From contig NZ_SACN01000005.1 of assembly GCF_004005865.1 (NCBI RefSeq), positions 62,001 through 126,000 of the forward strand: a DNA stretch of 64,000 bases, written 5' to 3'. The notes beneath the pieces were generated by a model that saw only the letters and a program-made list of their open reading frames with translations, did no database searches and was not told the origin of the DNA. Shown here piece by piece: positions 17,078 through 26,352 of this stretch. The position numbers and the translations under genes were made by a program. Position 1 is the stretch's first letter; the number at the start of each line of letters is the position of its first letter. Origin of the DNA: Sphingomonas crocodyli (GTDB lineage Bacteria; Pseudomonadota; Alphaproteobacteria; Sphingomonadales; Sphingomonadaceae).

Positions 17078-19418
17078 GGCTGCGGCTGCCGCACTGCTTT
17101 TGATCACTGCTATCCCATCGGCCGCTTGGGGAAGCGACCGCCGGGACATCGAGATCGCGGCCGGGCCGCTGGATATCGCGATAGCGCGCCTTGCGCAGCT
17201 GACCGGGGTCGACATCGGCACGACCGACCCGGCGATCCCGCTTGCCCGCAGCCCCGGCGCGCATGGCCGCTTCTCTGCCCGTTCCGCGCTCGATCGGCTG
17301 CTCGAAGGGACCGGCTATCGCGCCGTCCGGATCGACGCGACCAGCTTCCGGATCGAACGCGCGCCCGTCCGCGCCCGCCCCAAACCGCGCCCCGTCGAGA
17401 CCCCGGCCGATCCCGTCGCCGAACCGATCCTGGTCCTCGCCAGCAAGCGCGACGCGCCGCTGCTGCGCTATCCGGGCAGCATTGCCGTAATCCAGCCCGA
17501 GGCCGGCGACATGCTGGGCGCGGGCGAGCGGCGCGATATCCATGCGATCTCCGATGGCCTGCCGATCCTGCAGAGCACCGAATTGGGCAGCGGCCGCAAC
17601 AAGCTGTTCATTCGCGGTATCGCCGACAGCAGCTTCGTCGGCCCCACCCGATCGACCGCGTCCGTCTATCTGGGCGAGGCGCAGCTTGGCTATAACGGGG
17701 CCGACCCCAATCTGAACCTCTACGACATCCGGCGGATCGAGATTTTGGAGGGGCCGCAGGGCGCGCTCTACGGCGCGGGATCGATCGGCGGCATCGTCCG
17801 GATCGTCCCCAATGATCCCATGCTCGATCGCTACGCAGCAAGCGTGCTGGCGTCGGCCAGCGCCACGCAGAGCGGCGCCAACGGACACGAACTGGCGGCG
17901 ATGGCGAACCTGCCGCTGGTCGACGATCGGATCGCGCTGCGCATCGTCGGCTATCAGACGATCGACGGCGGTTTCATTGACGATCGCGGCCGCCGCCTGC
18001 GCAACATCAATCGCCAGCGCACGCGCGGCGGGCGCGCGGCGCTGCGCATCGCGCCCGGCGATGGCTGGACGATCGATATTGGCGCCGTCGCGCAGGAAAA
18101 CAGGGCGCGCGACAGCCAATATACGATGCGCTCGATGCCCGCCCTCACCCGCGCATCGACGATCGCGCAGCCCTTCGAAGGCGATTTCAGCCTGGGTCAG
18201 ATCGTGGTCCGCAAGACATGGGACAGCGGGCTGCAACTGGTGAGCGCGACGGCCGCGGTGCGCCATCATTCGGACGACCGCTTCGATGCGACCAGCCGCC
18301 TGCGGCCCAATATCCCGCTCGCTTATGACAGCCATGATCGCAACGAGATGATCACCCACGAGACCCGGCTGTCGCGATCGGTGGCCAATGGGAATAGCTG
18401 GCTGATCGGCGTCGGCTATATCGACGATGACGACCGGATCGAACGCGAGTTCGGGCTTCCGGGGCAGCCGCTGGACATTACCGGCGTCACCAATCAGTCG
18501 CGCGACGCATCGATCTTCGGCGAAGCGACGATCGCGCTGACCCCGCGCCTCTCGATCACCGGCGGCGGCCGCCTGACCCGCACGCAGACTGAGAGCGATC
18601 CGACCTTCATTCGCCGTGGCACCGCCTTCATCCGAGGGCGCAAGACGCTGCGCTACAGCCCGATGGCGGCCGCGACCTATGCGCTCGCCCCGCGCATCGC
18701 CCTATTCGCGCGCTATGGCTCGGGCTTCCGTACCGGCGGGCTCGCGGTCGCCCCCGGCGTCGGCCGCGTCGCGAACTTCACCCCCGACAGCATCCGCGTG
18801 GCAGAAGCCGGGCTACGGCTCGCTCGCGGCGGCGAAACCGGCGTGTCGGCGACGGCCGCATTCTCCTATGCGCGCTGGCGCCAGATCCAGGCCGACCTCG
18901 TCGACCGGCGCGGCTTTCCTTACTCCACCAATATCGGCAACGGCCGCATCCGTGGGTTCGAGGCGATGGCCGATTGGGTGCCGATGCGCGGCCTCACCTT
19001 CGGCGGCGCGATCTTCCTCAATCACAGCAGCCTGCACGATCCGATCCTGGCGCTCACCCCGCAAAGGGGCGACGAACTGGCCGACACGCCGCGCATCAAC
19101 GGCAATGCGCGCGCCTCCTATCAATGGGGCGATCCCGCCATCTCGCAATGGTATGTGCGGGGGACGGCCAGCTACGTCGGGCGCTCCTTCGTCGGCTTCG
19201 GATCAATGCTCAACATCGCACAGGGCGATTATGCGACCATCGGCGCGGGCGCGGGCTGGCAGCGCGGCAATCTCAGCCTGATGCTCGATCTCGACAATAT
19301 CGCGAACAGCCACGCCAACCGCTTCTCGCTGGGCAATCCCTTCGGCGTCGCCGATCGCAACCAGCAGACGCCGCTGCGCCCCCGCACGGTGAAGCTGACG
19401 GTGGCGAAGGGCTTCTAA
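17064..19418 (+). CDS. TonB-dependent receptor with N-terminal signalling (STN) domain
   Basis: 784 residues. The signal peptide (AKAAAAALLLITAIPSAAWG) is followed by an STN signalling domain (DIEIAAGPLDIAIARLAQLTGVDI to SFRIERA, about 24-100), a plug (IRRIEILEGPQGALYGAGSIGGIVRIVPN) and a 22-strand barrel ending VKLTVAKGF with the usual terminal Phe. The STN domain contacts FecR in the periplasm, so this is a transducer as well as a transporter. A siderophore, haem or carbohydrate ligand is possible; the sequence does not say which. ATG 17064 is preferred over GTG 17061. It overlaps fecR by 14 bases, and its stop overlaps the scpB stop on the other strand. Confidence 0.93.
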   Translation: MKAAKAAAAALLLITAIPSAAWGSDRRDIEIAAGPLDIAIARLAQLTGVDIGTTDPAIPLARSPGAHGRFSARSALDRLLEGTGYRAVRIDATSFRIERAPVRARPKPRPVETPADPVAEPILVLASKRDAPLLRYPGSIAVIQPEAGDMLGAGERRDIHAISDGLPILQSTELGSGRNKLFIRGIADSSFVGPTRSTASVYLGEAQLGYNGADPNLNLYDIRRIEILEGPQGALYGAGSIGGIVRIVPNDPMLDRYAASVLASASATQSGANGHELAAMANLPLVDDRIALRIVGYQTIDGGFIDDRGRRLRNINRQRTRGGRAALRIAPGDGWTIDIGAVAQENRARDSQYTMRSMPALTRASTIAQPFEGDFSLGQIVVRKTWDSGLQLVSATAAVRHHSDDRFDATSRLRPNIPLAYDSHDRNEMITHETRLSRSVANGNSWLIGVGYIDDDDRIEREFGLPGQPLDITGVTNQSRDASIFGEATIALTPRLSITGGGRLTRTQTESDPTFIRRGTAFIRGRKTLRYSPMAAATYALAPRIALFARYGSGFRTGGLAVAPGVGRVANFTPDSIRVAEAGLRLARGGETGVSATAAFSYARWRQIQADLVDRRGFPYSTNIGNGRIRGFEAMADWVPMRGLTFGGAIFLNHSSLHDPILALTPQRGDELADTPRINGNARASYQWGDPAISQWYVRGTASYVGRSFVGFGSMLNIAQGDYATIGAGAGWQRGNLSLMLDLDNIANSHANRFSLGNPFGVADRNQQTPLRPRTVKLTVAKGF

Positions 19419-20023
19419 CCCTCCTGCCCCGTATCCTCGTCGGGCTTTTCCATGATCAGCTGTTCCATCGCCAGATCAACCGGATCGAGCAGACCGGCCG
19501 CCTTGAGATCGGCGATCCCCGGCAGATCGCGGCGATCGGCAAGGCCGAAATGCGACAGGAAACCGGCGGTGGTCGCGTAGATCAGCGGCCGTCCGGGCGC
19601 CTCGCGTCGGCCAGCGGGCCGGATCCAGCCGGCTTCGAGCAGGACGTCGAGCGTGCCCTTGGAAATCTGCACACCGCGTATCGCCTCGATCTCGGCACGG
19701 CTGACGGGTTCGTGATAGGCGATGATCGCCAGCGTCTCGATCCCCGCGCGGCTAAGCTTGCGCGGCTCCTCGCGCGTGCGCCGCAGGATGTGGGCCAGGT
19801 CGGCCGCCGTCTGGAAATGCCAGCGCCCGCCGCGCTCGACCAGTTCGATCCCCCGCCCCGCATAGAGCGCCGCGAGCCGGGGCAGCGCCTGGGCGACGTC
19901 CTCCGCGCCGATCACGGTGGTCAGTTCGGCGACCGACATCGGCGCCTCCGCAGCGAACAAGGCGGCTTCGAGCGCGCGGAGCAGATCGTCAGGCTCGCCG
20001 CCCTCGCTTCTTTCGTCGCTCAT
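19415..20023 (-). CDS. scpB: Segregation and condensation protein B
   Basis: 202 residues with two winged-helix domains: LRALEAALFAAEAPMSVAELTTVIG, then LSRAGIETLAIIAYHEPVSRAEIEAIRGV and ISKGTLDVLLEAGWI. ScpB dimers bridge ScpA on the Smc complex during chromosome segregation. It overlaps the scpA stop (ATGA), the usual pairing. The Glu/Asp-rich tail PDEDTGQEG is short. In related genomes tatABC commonly follows; here the gene ends against the TonB receptor instead, with the two stop codons overlapping. Confidence 0.95.
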   Translation of the reverse strand: MSDERSEGGEPDDLLRALEAALFAAEAPMSVAELTTVIGAEDVAQALPRLAALYAGRGIELVERGGRWHFQTAADLAHILRRTREEPRKLSRAGIETLAIIAYHEPVSRAEIEAIRGVQISKGTLDVLLEAGWIRPAGRREAPGRPLIYATTAGFLSHFGLADRRDLPGIADLKAAGLLDPVDLAMEQLIMEKPDEDTGQEG

Positions 20024-20790
20024 GCCATCCCCCGGATCATCAGCGGCGCAAAGGGCTCTTCCTGCTGCAGCGCCAGCCGCCCCTGCCGCGCGAGTTCGAG
20101 CGCAGCGACAAAACTGGAGGCGAGCGCCGAACGGCGATATTCGCCATCGACGCCGGGCGGCAGGAAGCTTTCGAGATCGGCCCAGTCGAGCGCGATCCCC
20201 ACCATCCGCGACACACGGTCGATCGCCTGATCGAGCGTCATCACCGGCCGCCGCTGGACAAGGTGGACCGGAACCTCGGCCCGCGCGCGGACTGCGCCAT
20301 AGGCCGCGATCAGATCGAACAGGCTCGCCTCCCACGCCGCCTTGCGGACAAGCTTGAGTCCTTCCGGCGCGCCGCGCGCGAACACATCGCGCCCCATCCG
20401 GTCGCGCGCCATCAGCCGCGCCCCCGCCTCACGCATCGCGTTCAGGCGCTGGAGCCGCAGTTGCAGGCGTAGCGCCAGTTCCTCGGGGCTCGGCTCGACC
20501 TCAGGATCCTTGGGCAGCAGCAGGCAGGATTTGAGATAAGCGAGCCATGCCGCCATCACGAGATAATCGGCCGCGAGTTCGAGCTTCAGCGCGCGGGCAT
20601 TATCGATGAAGGCCAGATATTGTTCGGTGAGCTGTAGGATCGAAATCTCCCGCAGATCGACCTTCTGCGCGCGGGCGAGCGTGAGCAGCAAATCGAGCGG
20701 CCCTTCCCACCCGTCGAGATCGAGCGTCAGCACCTCGGCCGACGCTGTGTCGGCATAAGGCAGCTCGAACGGTTCCGCTTCTTCCCCCAT
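20020..20790 (-). CDS. scpA: Segregation and condensation protein A
   Basis: 256 residues. The kleisin subunit of the Smc-ScpAB condensin contains the conserved N-terminal block WEGPLDLLLTLARAQKVDLREISILQL (about 28-54), YLVMAAWLAYLKSCLLLP, and a C-terminal winged-helix region ending LRRSALASSFVAALELARQGRLALQQEEPF-type sequence. Length is normal. It follows nagZ by 48 bp and overlaps scpB. The order dgt-argS-SPOR-nagZ-scpA-scpB is conserved among alphaproteobacteria. Confidence 0.95.
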   Translation of the reverse strand: MGEEAEPFELPYADTASAEVLTLDLDGWEGPLDLLLTLARAQKVDLREISILQLTEQYLAFIDNARALKLELAADYLVMAAWLAYLKSCLLLPKDPEVEPSPEELALRLQLRLQRLNAMREAGARLMARDRMGRDVFARGAPEGLKLVRKAAWEASLFDLIAAYGAVRARAEVPVHLVQRRPVMTLDQAIDRVSRMVGIALDWADLESFLPPGVDGEYRRSALASSFVAALELARQGRLALQQEEPFAPLMIRGMA

Positions 20791-20838
20791 AGATGGAGTA
20801 GAGCAGGACTTTACGGGCGTTTCCAGCCCCTCACTGGA

Positions 20839-21882
20839 TCAGTAGTTGGTCGGATCAGCGCCGACCGCCGTCTCCAGCACCGGCGCCATCATCGCGTCGC
20901 GTTCGGCCATCAGATCGGCGAGGCTGCGAGGCGATACTGCATCCTCGATCGTCGCCATCGCGCGGTCGAGCCGGGTCTGGGCGGTCTCCCCGATCGGGCC
21001 GACCGCGCCGGCGACGGCCTCCATCTCCTCCAGCTTGCCCGAGCAGTGGAGGATGATGTCGCAGCCGGCGGCGAGCGCCTGTTCCGCGCGCGTACCGAAA
21101 TCGCCCGACAGCGCGTGCATGCCCAGATCGTCGGTCATCAGCAGCCCGTCGAAGCCGATGCGCCCGCGAATGACGTCGCCGATCACGGTCGGCGATAGCG
21201 TGGCGCAGCGATCGGCATCCCACGCGCGATAGACGACATGCGCGGTCATCCCCATCGGCGCGCCCTTCAACGCGATGAAGGACGACAGATCGGTTTCGAG
21301 CGCGTGGATATCGGCATCGACAACGGGCAGCTCGACATGGCTGTCGGCCATCGCGCGGCCATGACCCGGCATATGCTTGACGACGCCGACGACGCCGCCC
21401 GCCGCCAGCCCCTCGATCACCGCGCGGCCGAGCGCGGCGACGCGGACCGGATCGGCGCCCAGCGCGCGATCGCCGATGATGTCGTGTGCCCCCGGCTGCC
21501 GCACGTCGAGCAGCGGCAGAAGATCGATGTTGATCCCCGCGTCGCGCAGGATCGCCGCCAGCGCCATCGCGTTGAGCCGCGCCGCTTCGATCGCGGTTAT
21601 CGGGGCGATGTCATAGAGGCGGTCGAACGCCTCGGCCTTCGGGAAAGCCGGCCAGTGCGGCGGCTGCATCCGCGCGACGCGCCCGCCCTCCTGATCGACC
21701 ATGATCGGCACGCCAGTGCGGCCGGTCAGGTCACGCAGGCTGTCGGTCAGCGCGCGCAGTTGCGCCGGATCCTCGACATTGCGGCGGAACAGCACGAACC
21801 CCGCCGGATCGACCGAGCCGAAGAAGGCGCGTTCGGCATCGGTCAGAACCGGGCCGGAAAGCCCGAGAAAGAGTGGGGTCAC
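20839..21882 (-). CDS. nagZ: Beta-N-acetylhexosaminidase
   Basis: 347 residues of GH3 NagZ, a cytosolic enzyme that removes GlcNAc from anhydromuropeptides during wall recycling. It shows the NagZ loop VKHMPGHGRAMADSH with the catalytic His and the nucleophile region LLMTDDLGMHALSG. MVDQEGGRVARMQPPHWPAFP is the conserved substrate-pocket block. The start is GTG 21882, overlapping the SPOR gene stop (GTGA); the longer upstream frame is not conserved-looking. It belongs to the dgt-to-scpB operon. Confidence 0.94.
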   Translation of the reverse strand: MTPLFLGLSGPVLTDAERAFFGSVDPAGFVLFRRNVEDPAQLRALTDSLRDLTGRTGVPIMVDQEGGRVARMQPPHWPAFPKAEAFDRLYDIAPITAIEAARLNAMALAAILRDAGINIDLLPLLDVRQPGAHDIIGDRALGADPVRVAALGRAVIEGLAAGGVVGVVKHMPGHGRAMADSHVELPVVDADIHALETDLSSFIALKGAPMGMTAHVVYRAWDADRCATLSPTVIGDVIRGRIGFDGLLMTDDLGMHALSGDFGTRAEQALAAGCDIILHCSGKLEEMEAVAGAVGPIGETAQTRLDRAMATIEDAVSPRSLADLMAERDAMMAPVLETAVGADPTNY

Positions 21883-22679
21883 CCGATCACCGAACAGCTT
21901 TCGCCCGCCGTCTTGAGCCGCGCGCAGATGTTGCGCGCGTCGCCACCGCTGGCGCGCAGGCGATAGAGGGTCTTGTCCCCCGACTGGACCGGCGCGACCG
22001 ACTGGGTCAGGCCCGACAGGAAGGAGAAGCGGCCCGAAAGCGACTTCCACGCCGAATTGGCCTTGGCCGGGCTGGAGAAGGCGCCAAGCTGCACCATCGA
22101 TCCACCGCTGGCGGGCGCCGGCGCCGCAGCGACCGGAGCGGCGGCAACGGGCTTCGACGCGGCAGGCTTGGCGGCCGGCGGCGTCACCTTGGTCGGCACC
22201 GCCGCGTCGGCGGTCTTGGCAGGCGCGGTCGCGGCAGGCGGCAGGCCGGCCTGCGCAGTGCGCGACGGCGGGATCGGAACAGCGACGGCCGAAGGCGCGC
22301 GATCGATATTGACGGGCGCTTCGGCCGCGCCGCGCGTGTCGACCTCGCTCGCCACCTCATTGCCCTGGCTGGCGCTATAGACGATCTCGTCGCCCGATCC
22401 GACGTCCATGCCGCCCGGATTTTCGGGGCGCTGCTTGTAATAATCGTCGGGCGCCTTGATGACCGAACCGTCACCCGAGGCCGCGACATCGCCGCGCCCG
22501 CGCAGCCAGAAGACCGAACCCGCGATCAGGCCGACGACGACGAGCAGGATGATCGCGGCCATCGCGATCTTGACGGGGCTGAGACCCCGCTCCTCCTCAT
22601 AATCCTCCTCGACCGGTTCGAGCCAGGGCAGACGCTCTTCATCGTCTGGTCCCAGCCGGTCGCGGGAGTAATCGGTCAT
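21879..22679 (-). CDS. SPOR-domain membrane protein
   Basis: 266 residues. An acidic cytoplasmic N terminus (DDEERLPWLEPVEEDYEEERG) precedes one membrane helix (VKIAMAAIILLVVVGLIAGSVFWL, about 45-68). A long Ala/Pro-rich periplasmic linker leads to a C-terminal SPOR domain (GSMVQLGAFSSPAKANSAWKSL to LKTAGESCSVIG), which binds denuded septal peptidoglycan. It sits between argS and nagZ, as in many alphaproteobacteria. ATG 22679 begins one base after the argS stop. Confidence 0.92.
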   Translation of the reverse strand: MTDYSRDRLGPDDEERLPWLEPVEEDYEEERGLSPVKIAMAAIILLVVVGLIAGSVFWLRGRGDVAASGDGSVIKAPDDYYKQRPENPGGMDVGSGDEIVYSASQGNEVASEVDTRGAAEAPVNIDRAPSAVAVPIPPSRTAQAGLPPAATAPAKTADAAVPTKVTPPAAKPAASKPVAAAPVAAAPAPASGGSMVQLGAFSSPAKANSAWKSLSGRFSFLSGLTQSVAPVQSGDKTLYRLRASGGDARNICARLKTAGESCSVIG

Positions 22680-22680
22680 C

Positions 22681-24411
22681 TCACTGCATCTCCTCGGCCG
22701 CGGCGACACCCATGACGCCCAGGCCGTTGCGGATAATCTGCCCGATCGCATCGGACAGCGCCAGACGCGCACGGGTCGTTTCGGGATCGTCCGCCAGCAG
22801 GAAGCGACGAGCCGGGTCGTCATTGCCGCGATTCCACAATGCGTGGAACATCGCCGCCAGATCATAGAGGTAGAAAGCGATGCGATGCGGCTCATGCGCC
22901 GCCGCCGCACCCTCGACGATCCGGGGGAATTGCGCGGCGAACTTTACGAGCGCCAGTTCCTCGGCATCGAGCAAGGCCAGATCGGCGGCCGGAGCCACGT
23001 CGATTCCCGCCTCGCCCGCACGGCGATGGAGCGAGCGGCCGCGTGCGTGCGCATATTGGACGTAGAAGACCGGATTGTCCTTCGACGCTTCGACCACCTT
23101 GGCGAAATCGAAATCCATCTGCGCGTCGGACTTGCGGGTGAGCATCGTGAAGCGGACGACGTCCTTGCCCACTTCGCGCACCACATCGGCGAGCGTGACG
23201 AAATTGCCCGCGCGCTTCGACATCTTCACCGGCTCGCCACCGCGCAGCAGGCGCACCATCTGCACCAGCTTGACGTCGAGCGGCACCTTGCCGCCGGTCA
23301 GCGCCTGCACCGCGGCCTTGATCCGCTTGACCGTGCCCGCATGGTCGGCGCCCCAGATGTCGATCAGCAGATCGGCGCCCTCGGCCTTCTGCGCATGATA
23401 AGCGAGATCGGTGCCGAAATAGGTGAGGCCACCGTCCGACTTGCGCACCGGGCGATCGCTGTCGTCGCCGAACGCGGTCGCCTTGAACAGCGTCATCTCG
23501 GTCGGCTCCCAATCGTCGGGAAGCTCGCCCTTGGGCGGTTCGAGCGTGCCTTCATAGACGAGGCCCTCGCCACGCAGCCGCTCCAGCGCCGCATCGACCT
23601 TGCCCGCCTTTTGCACGGCGGCCTCGGACGCGAACAGATCATGATGGATGCCGAGCAGCGCCAGATCGGCGCGGATCATATCCATCATCTTTTCGACGGT
23701 GAACTCACGGAAGGTATCGAGCCACTCGCTTTCGGGTGCGCTCACATATTTGGAGCCGAATTTGGCCGCCAGCGCCTGCCCGATCGGCACCAGATAATCG
23801 CCGGGATAGAAGCCCTCGGGGATCTCGATCGTCTCGCCCAGCGCCTCGCGATAGCGAAGGTGGGCCGAGCGTGCGAGCGTCTGCACCTGCGCGCCCGCAT
23901 CGTTGACATAATATTCGCGCGTGACGGCGTAGCCCGCATATTCGAGCAGGGCCGCGAGCGCATCGCCCACCACTGCGCCCCGGCAATGGCCCATATGCAT
24001 CGGCCCGGTCGGGTTGGCCGACACATATTCGACATTGACGCGGGTGCCGCTGCCGACCGTCGAACGGCCATATTCGGCGCCGGACGACAGGATCGTTGCA
24101 AGCTCGTCGCGCCAGGTGCCGTCGGTCAGCCGGACGTTGATGAAGCCGGGGCCGGCAACCGAAGCCGCCTCGATCTCGGGCAGTTCCGCCAGCTTCGGCA
24201 CGATCAGGTCGGCCAGCGCGCGCGGATTGAGGCCCGCAGGCTTGGCGAGAACCATCGCGACGTTGCTCGCCAGATCGCCATGCGAGGGATCGCGCGGCGG
24301 CTCGACCGCGACATTGCGGCGATCGATGCCGGCGGGCAGCGCCCCCGTCGCTTCGAGTTCGTTGAGGATAGCGCCGATCCGGTCGGCGAAACGCTTGTAG
24401 AGCGTGGTCAA
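22681..24411 (-). CDS. argS: Arginyl-tRNA synthetase
   Basis: 576 residues, a class Ia synthetase charging tRNA-Arg. It has the N-terminal additional domain (about 1-110), the HIGH box as SANPTGPMHMGHCRGAVVGD (about 124-143), a KMSKR motif (KMSKRAGNFVTL) and a C-terminal anticodon-binding helical domain ending in AAEEMQ. Length and motifs are normal. It lies 33 bp after the M28 peptidase stop and just before the SPOR gene. Confidence 0.97.
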   Translation of the reverse strand: MTTLYKRFADRIGAILNELEATGALPAGIDRRNVAVEPPRDPSHGDLASNVAMVLAKPAGLNPRALADLIVPKLAELPEIEAASVAGPGFINVRLTDGTWRDELATILSSGAEYGRSTVGSGTRVNVEYVSANPTGPMHMGHCRGAVVGDALAALLEYAGYAVTREYYVNDAGAQVQTLARSAHLRYREALGETIEIPEGFYPGDYLVPIGQALAAKFGSKYVSAPESEWLDTFREFTVEKMMDMIRADLALLGIHHDLFASEAAVQKAGKVDAALERLRGEGLVYEGTLEPPKGELPDDWEPTEMTLFKATAFGDDSDRPVRKSDGGLTYFGTDLAYHAQKAEGADLLIDIWGADHAGTVKRIKAAVQALTGGKVPLDVKLVQMVRLLRGGEPVKMSKRAGNFVTLADVVREVGKDVVRFTMLTRKSDAQMDFDFAKVVEASKDNPVFYVQYAHARGRSLHRRAGEAGIDVAPAADLALLDAEELALVKFAAQFPRIVEGAAAAHEPHRIAFYLYDLAAMFHALWNRGNDDPARRFLLADDPETTRARLALSDAIGQIIRNGLGVMGVAAAEEMQ

Positions 24412-24444
24412 AATCTCGGGTCCATATGCTGTGTGGCGGGCGCC

Positions 24445-26352
24445 TTACTTGGTTTTGGCGCCTTCAGAAAGGCTGTAGGTCGCGATAGACGGCGCCATCG
24501 CATCGAAGCGCACCCAGAGCGCGATGCCGATCGCGATGGCGAGCAACGGCGCGGCGGCCCGCCAGTCGCCGCGTTCGGGCAGCAGCGGCCAGAGCAAGGG
24601 CAGGCCCGCCAGCAGCGCCACGACCAGCACCGGCGGCAGTTCGGCGCCCAGCGCAAGCATCACGAAATGCGCCATGCTGCCGATATGGCCGAGGCCGATC
24701 GCCGCGACGAGCGCAGTCACGGCAAGGCCGGTGAACGACGGAAGCAGCCCGCGTGCGACGGCGCCGATCGCGACCAGCAGCAGCGGCCAGGCGAAGAAAG
24801 GCGCGGCGGTGGGCGCGAGGATTTGCGTAATCATCGCTATAAAAAACAGGAGCGCGGCCGAACCCGTCGGGCCATCCGCGTCTCGCGGCAGGATCGCGGC
24901 GAGGCCCATCGCGACGACCGCGAGCAGGACGAGCAGGATCAGCGGCCCGCCGCTCAGCAGGCCGATCCACATCATCGCCTGCGCGGGCACGATCGCGAGC
25001 AGCTTTATGTCCAGACGACGCATCAGCGGCAGCAGCGCGATCATCGCCGCGATCGCACACCACGCCTGCACCTCCAGACGCGGAATCGCGGCGAGCCGAT
25101 CGTAGTAGTTCGAGTGGCCACTGCCCGAGAGTGCGTTCAGTGCGGTGATCAGGAGTGCAGTGTGGACGAGGAAGGTCAGGGTGACGATCACCCCTCCCGC
25201 CACGTCGCCCCAGCGGAGGCTGGGGCCTATTTCTGTCGAGGCAGACGGTACCGCACGAGAAAAGAGCGATAGGCTCCAGCCTCCGCTGGAGCGACGAGGG
25301 AGAAGGAATAAGGCGGCCGCCAATCCCAGCACCACCCAGCCCCAGCCGGCCGAATAGACGATCATCCACCGCCCCATCAGATCGGCGAAGGCGGCATCGG
25401 GTTCGCGGGCGGGAAGGTCGCGCGCGAAGGCCATCGCGCGGATCACGCCGAGCGTCTGATCGCCCATGTCCTGCAACGTGCCGGGATCGAGCGCGTCCGG
25501 AGTCGAGAGCGGCGAGTGATAGGTCCAGGCGCGATCGAGCGGGGCGATGTTGAAGCCGGGAATGCCGCGCGCCTTGGCCGGGGTGTAGTCGGTCGAATTG
25601 GGCATGCGATCATAGACAAGCACCGACACCGAATTGGCGGCCGGCCGCGCGATCTTGTCGGCATAGAGCGCCATCATCGCCCCGTTGCCGCGCCCCGTTT
25701 CGAACATGTTCGCCCGGCCGCCCGCGCCGCGCGCATCGAGATTGACCATCGCGCCGACGCGGCGGCGAAGCGGGTGATTATCGAAGAAGGCCTTTGCGCC
25801 GTTGAGGCCGATTTCCTCGCCATCGGTGAGGATGATCAGCACGTCACGCTCAGGCGGCTTCCCGACGGCGCGGATCGCGCGCAGCGCCTCGACAGCGGTG
25901 GCGACGCCGATCCCGTCGTCGGCCGCGCCCGGCGAACCCTCGACACTGTCGTGATGCGCCATGATCGCGACCGCCGGCAGCGCCGGATCACGGCCAGGCA
26001 GGCGCGCGATGATGTTGGTGCCGGTGATGCCGTCGGCGGGCCGGCCGATCCACTTCGCCAGCCGCTTCGCGGCCTTGGGATCGAGCGGCACCGGCTGTTC
26101 GGAGACTTCCGCGCCCAGCGTGCGCAGCCGCGCGATCAGCCAGGCGCGCACCCGCGCATCGGCATCACTGCCCAGCACATGCGGCTCGTGCCCGACGGCG
26201 CGGACCACCTCCATCGCGCGGACCGCGGAGAAGACGGTGGGCGGCGCATCGGCTCCGCGCGGGGTTGGCGGGATCGAAGCAAGCACGATCCAGACCAGCG
26301 CACCCGCCAGCGCCGCGATCAGCGCGACCCAGCGAGCGGTATTAGAAGGCAT
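24445..26352 (-). CDS. M28-family zinc aminopeptidase with multispanning membrane domain
   Basis: 635 residues. An N-terminal signal anchor is followed by an M28 peptidase domain (about 35-320) with the zinc ligands AHHDS, GAADDG, TDGEEIG and NLDARG, plus YHSP late in the domain. A C-terminal half with about eight membrane helices resembles ER metallopeptidase-like M28 proteins. It probably trims peptides at the periplasmic face. Residues about 353-383, between membrane segments, are encoded by a 92-bp palindromic repeat that stays in frame. The start overlaps dgt by 11 bp. In related genomes dgt and argS are often adjacent, so this gene looks inserted between them (inference). Confidence 0.9.
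   Translation of the reverse strand: MPSNTARWVALIAALAGALVWIVLASIPPTPRGADAPPTVFSAVRAMEVVRAVGHEPHVLGSDADARVRAWLIARLRTLGAEVSEQPVPLDPKAAKRLAKWIGRPADGITGTNIIARLPGRDPALPAVAIMAHHDSVEGSPGAADDGIGVATAVEALRAIRAVGKPPERDVLIILTDGEEIGLNGAKAFFDNHPLRRRVGAMVNLDARGAGGRANMFETGRGNGAMMALYADKIARPAANSVSVLVYDRMPNSTDYTPAKARGIPGFNIAPLDRAWTYHSPLSTPDALDPGTLQDMGDQTLGVIRAMAFARDLPAREPDAAFADLMGRWMIVYSAGWGWVVLGLAAALFLLPRRSSGGWSLSLFSRAVPSASTEIGPSLRWGDVAGGVIVTLTFLVHTALLITALNALSGSGHSNYYDRLAAIPRLEVQAWCAIAAMIALLPLMRRLDIKLLAIVPAQAMMWIGLLSGGPLILLVLLAVVAMGLAAILPRDADGPTGSAALLFFIAMITQILAPTAAPFFAWPLLLVAIGAVARGLLPSFTGLAVTALVAAIGLGHIGSMAHFVMLALGAELPPVLVVALLAGLPLLWPLLPERGDWRAAAPLLAIAIGIALWVRFDAMAPSIATYSLSEGAKTK
25204..25295. repeat. 92-bp inverted repeat pair inserted in the M28 peptidase coding sequence
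   Basis: Two 27-bp arms (25204-25230 and 25269-25295) are reverse complements with two mismatches and a 38-bp spacer. Each arm is itself a hairpin: CCCCAGC/GCTGGGG with a GGAG loop, and CTCCAGC/GCTGGAG with a CTCC loop. This doublet architecture is that of a REP doublet (REPIN/BIME-like). The element lies inside an open reading frame and is translated. It has no coding capacity of its own and no flanking IS features. Confidence 0.88.

Noticed and set aside
22843..25272. 809-codon plus-strand frame opposite argS and the M28 gene
   Set aside because: Low-complexity Arg/His-rich translation. argS with HMGH and KMSKR motifs lies on the other strand.
25204..25295. Insertion sequence remnant
   Set aside because: No transposase fragment, no target-site duplication and no long terminal inverted repeats of IS type. 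The doublet-hairpin structure fits a REP-type element better.
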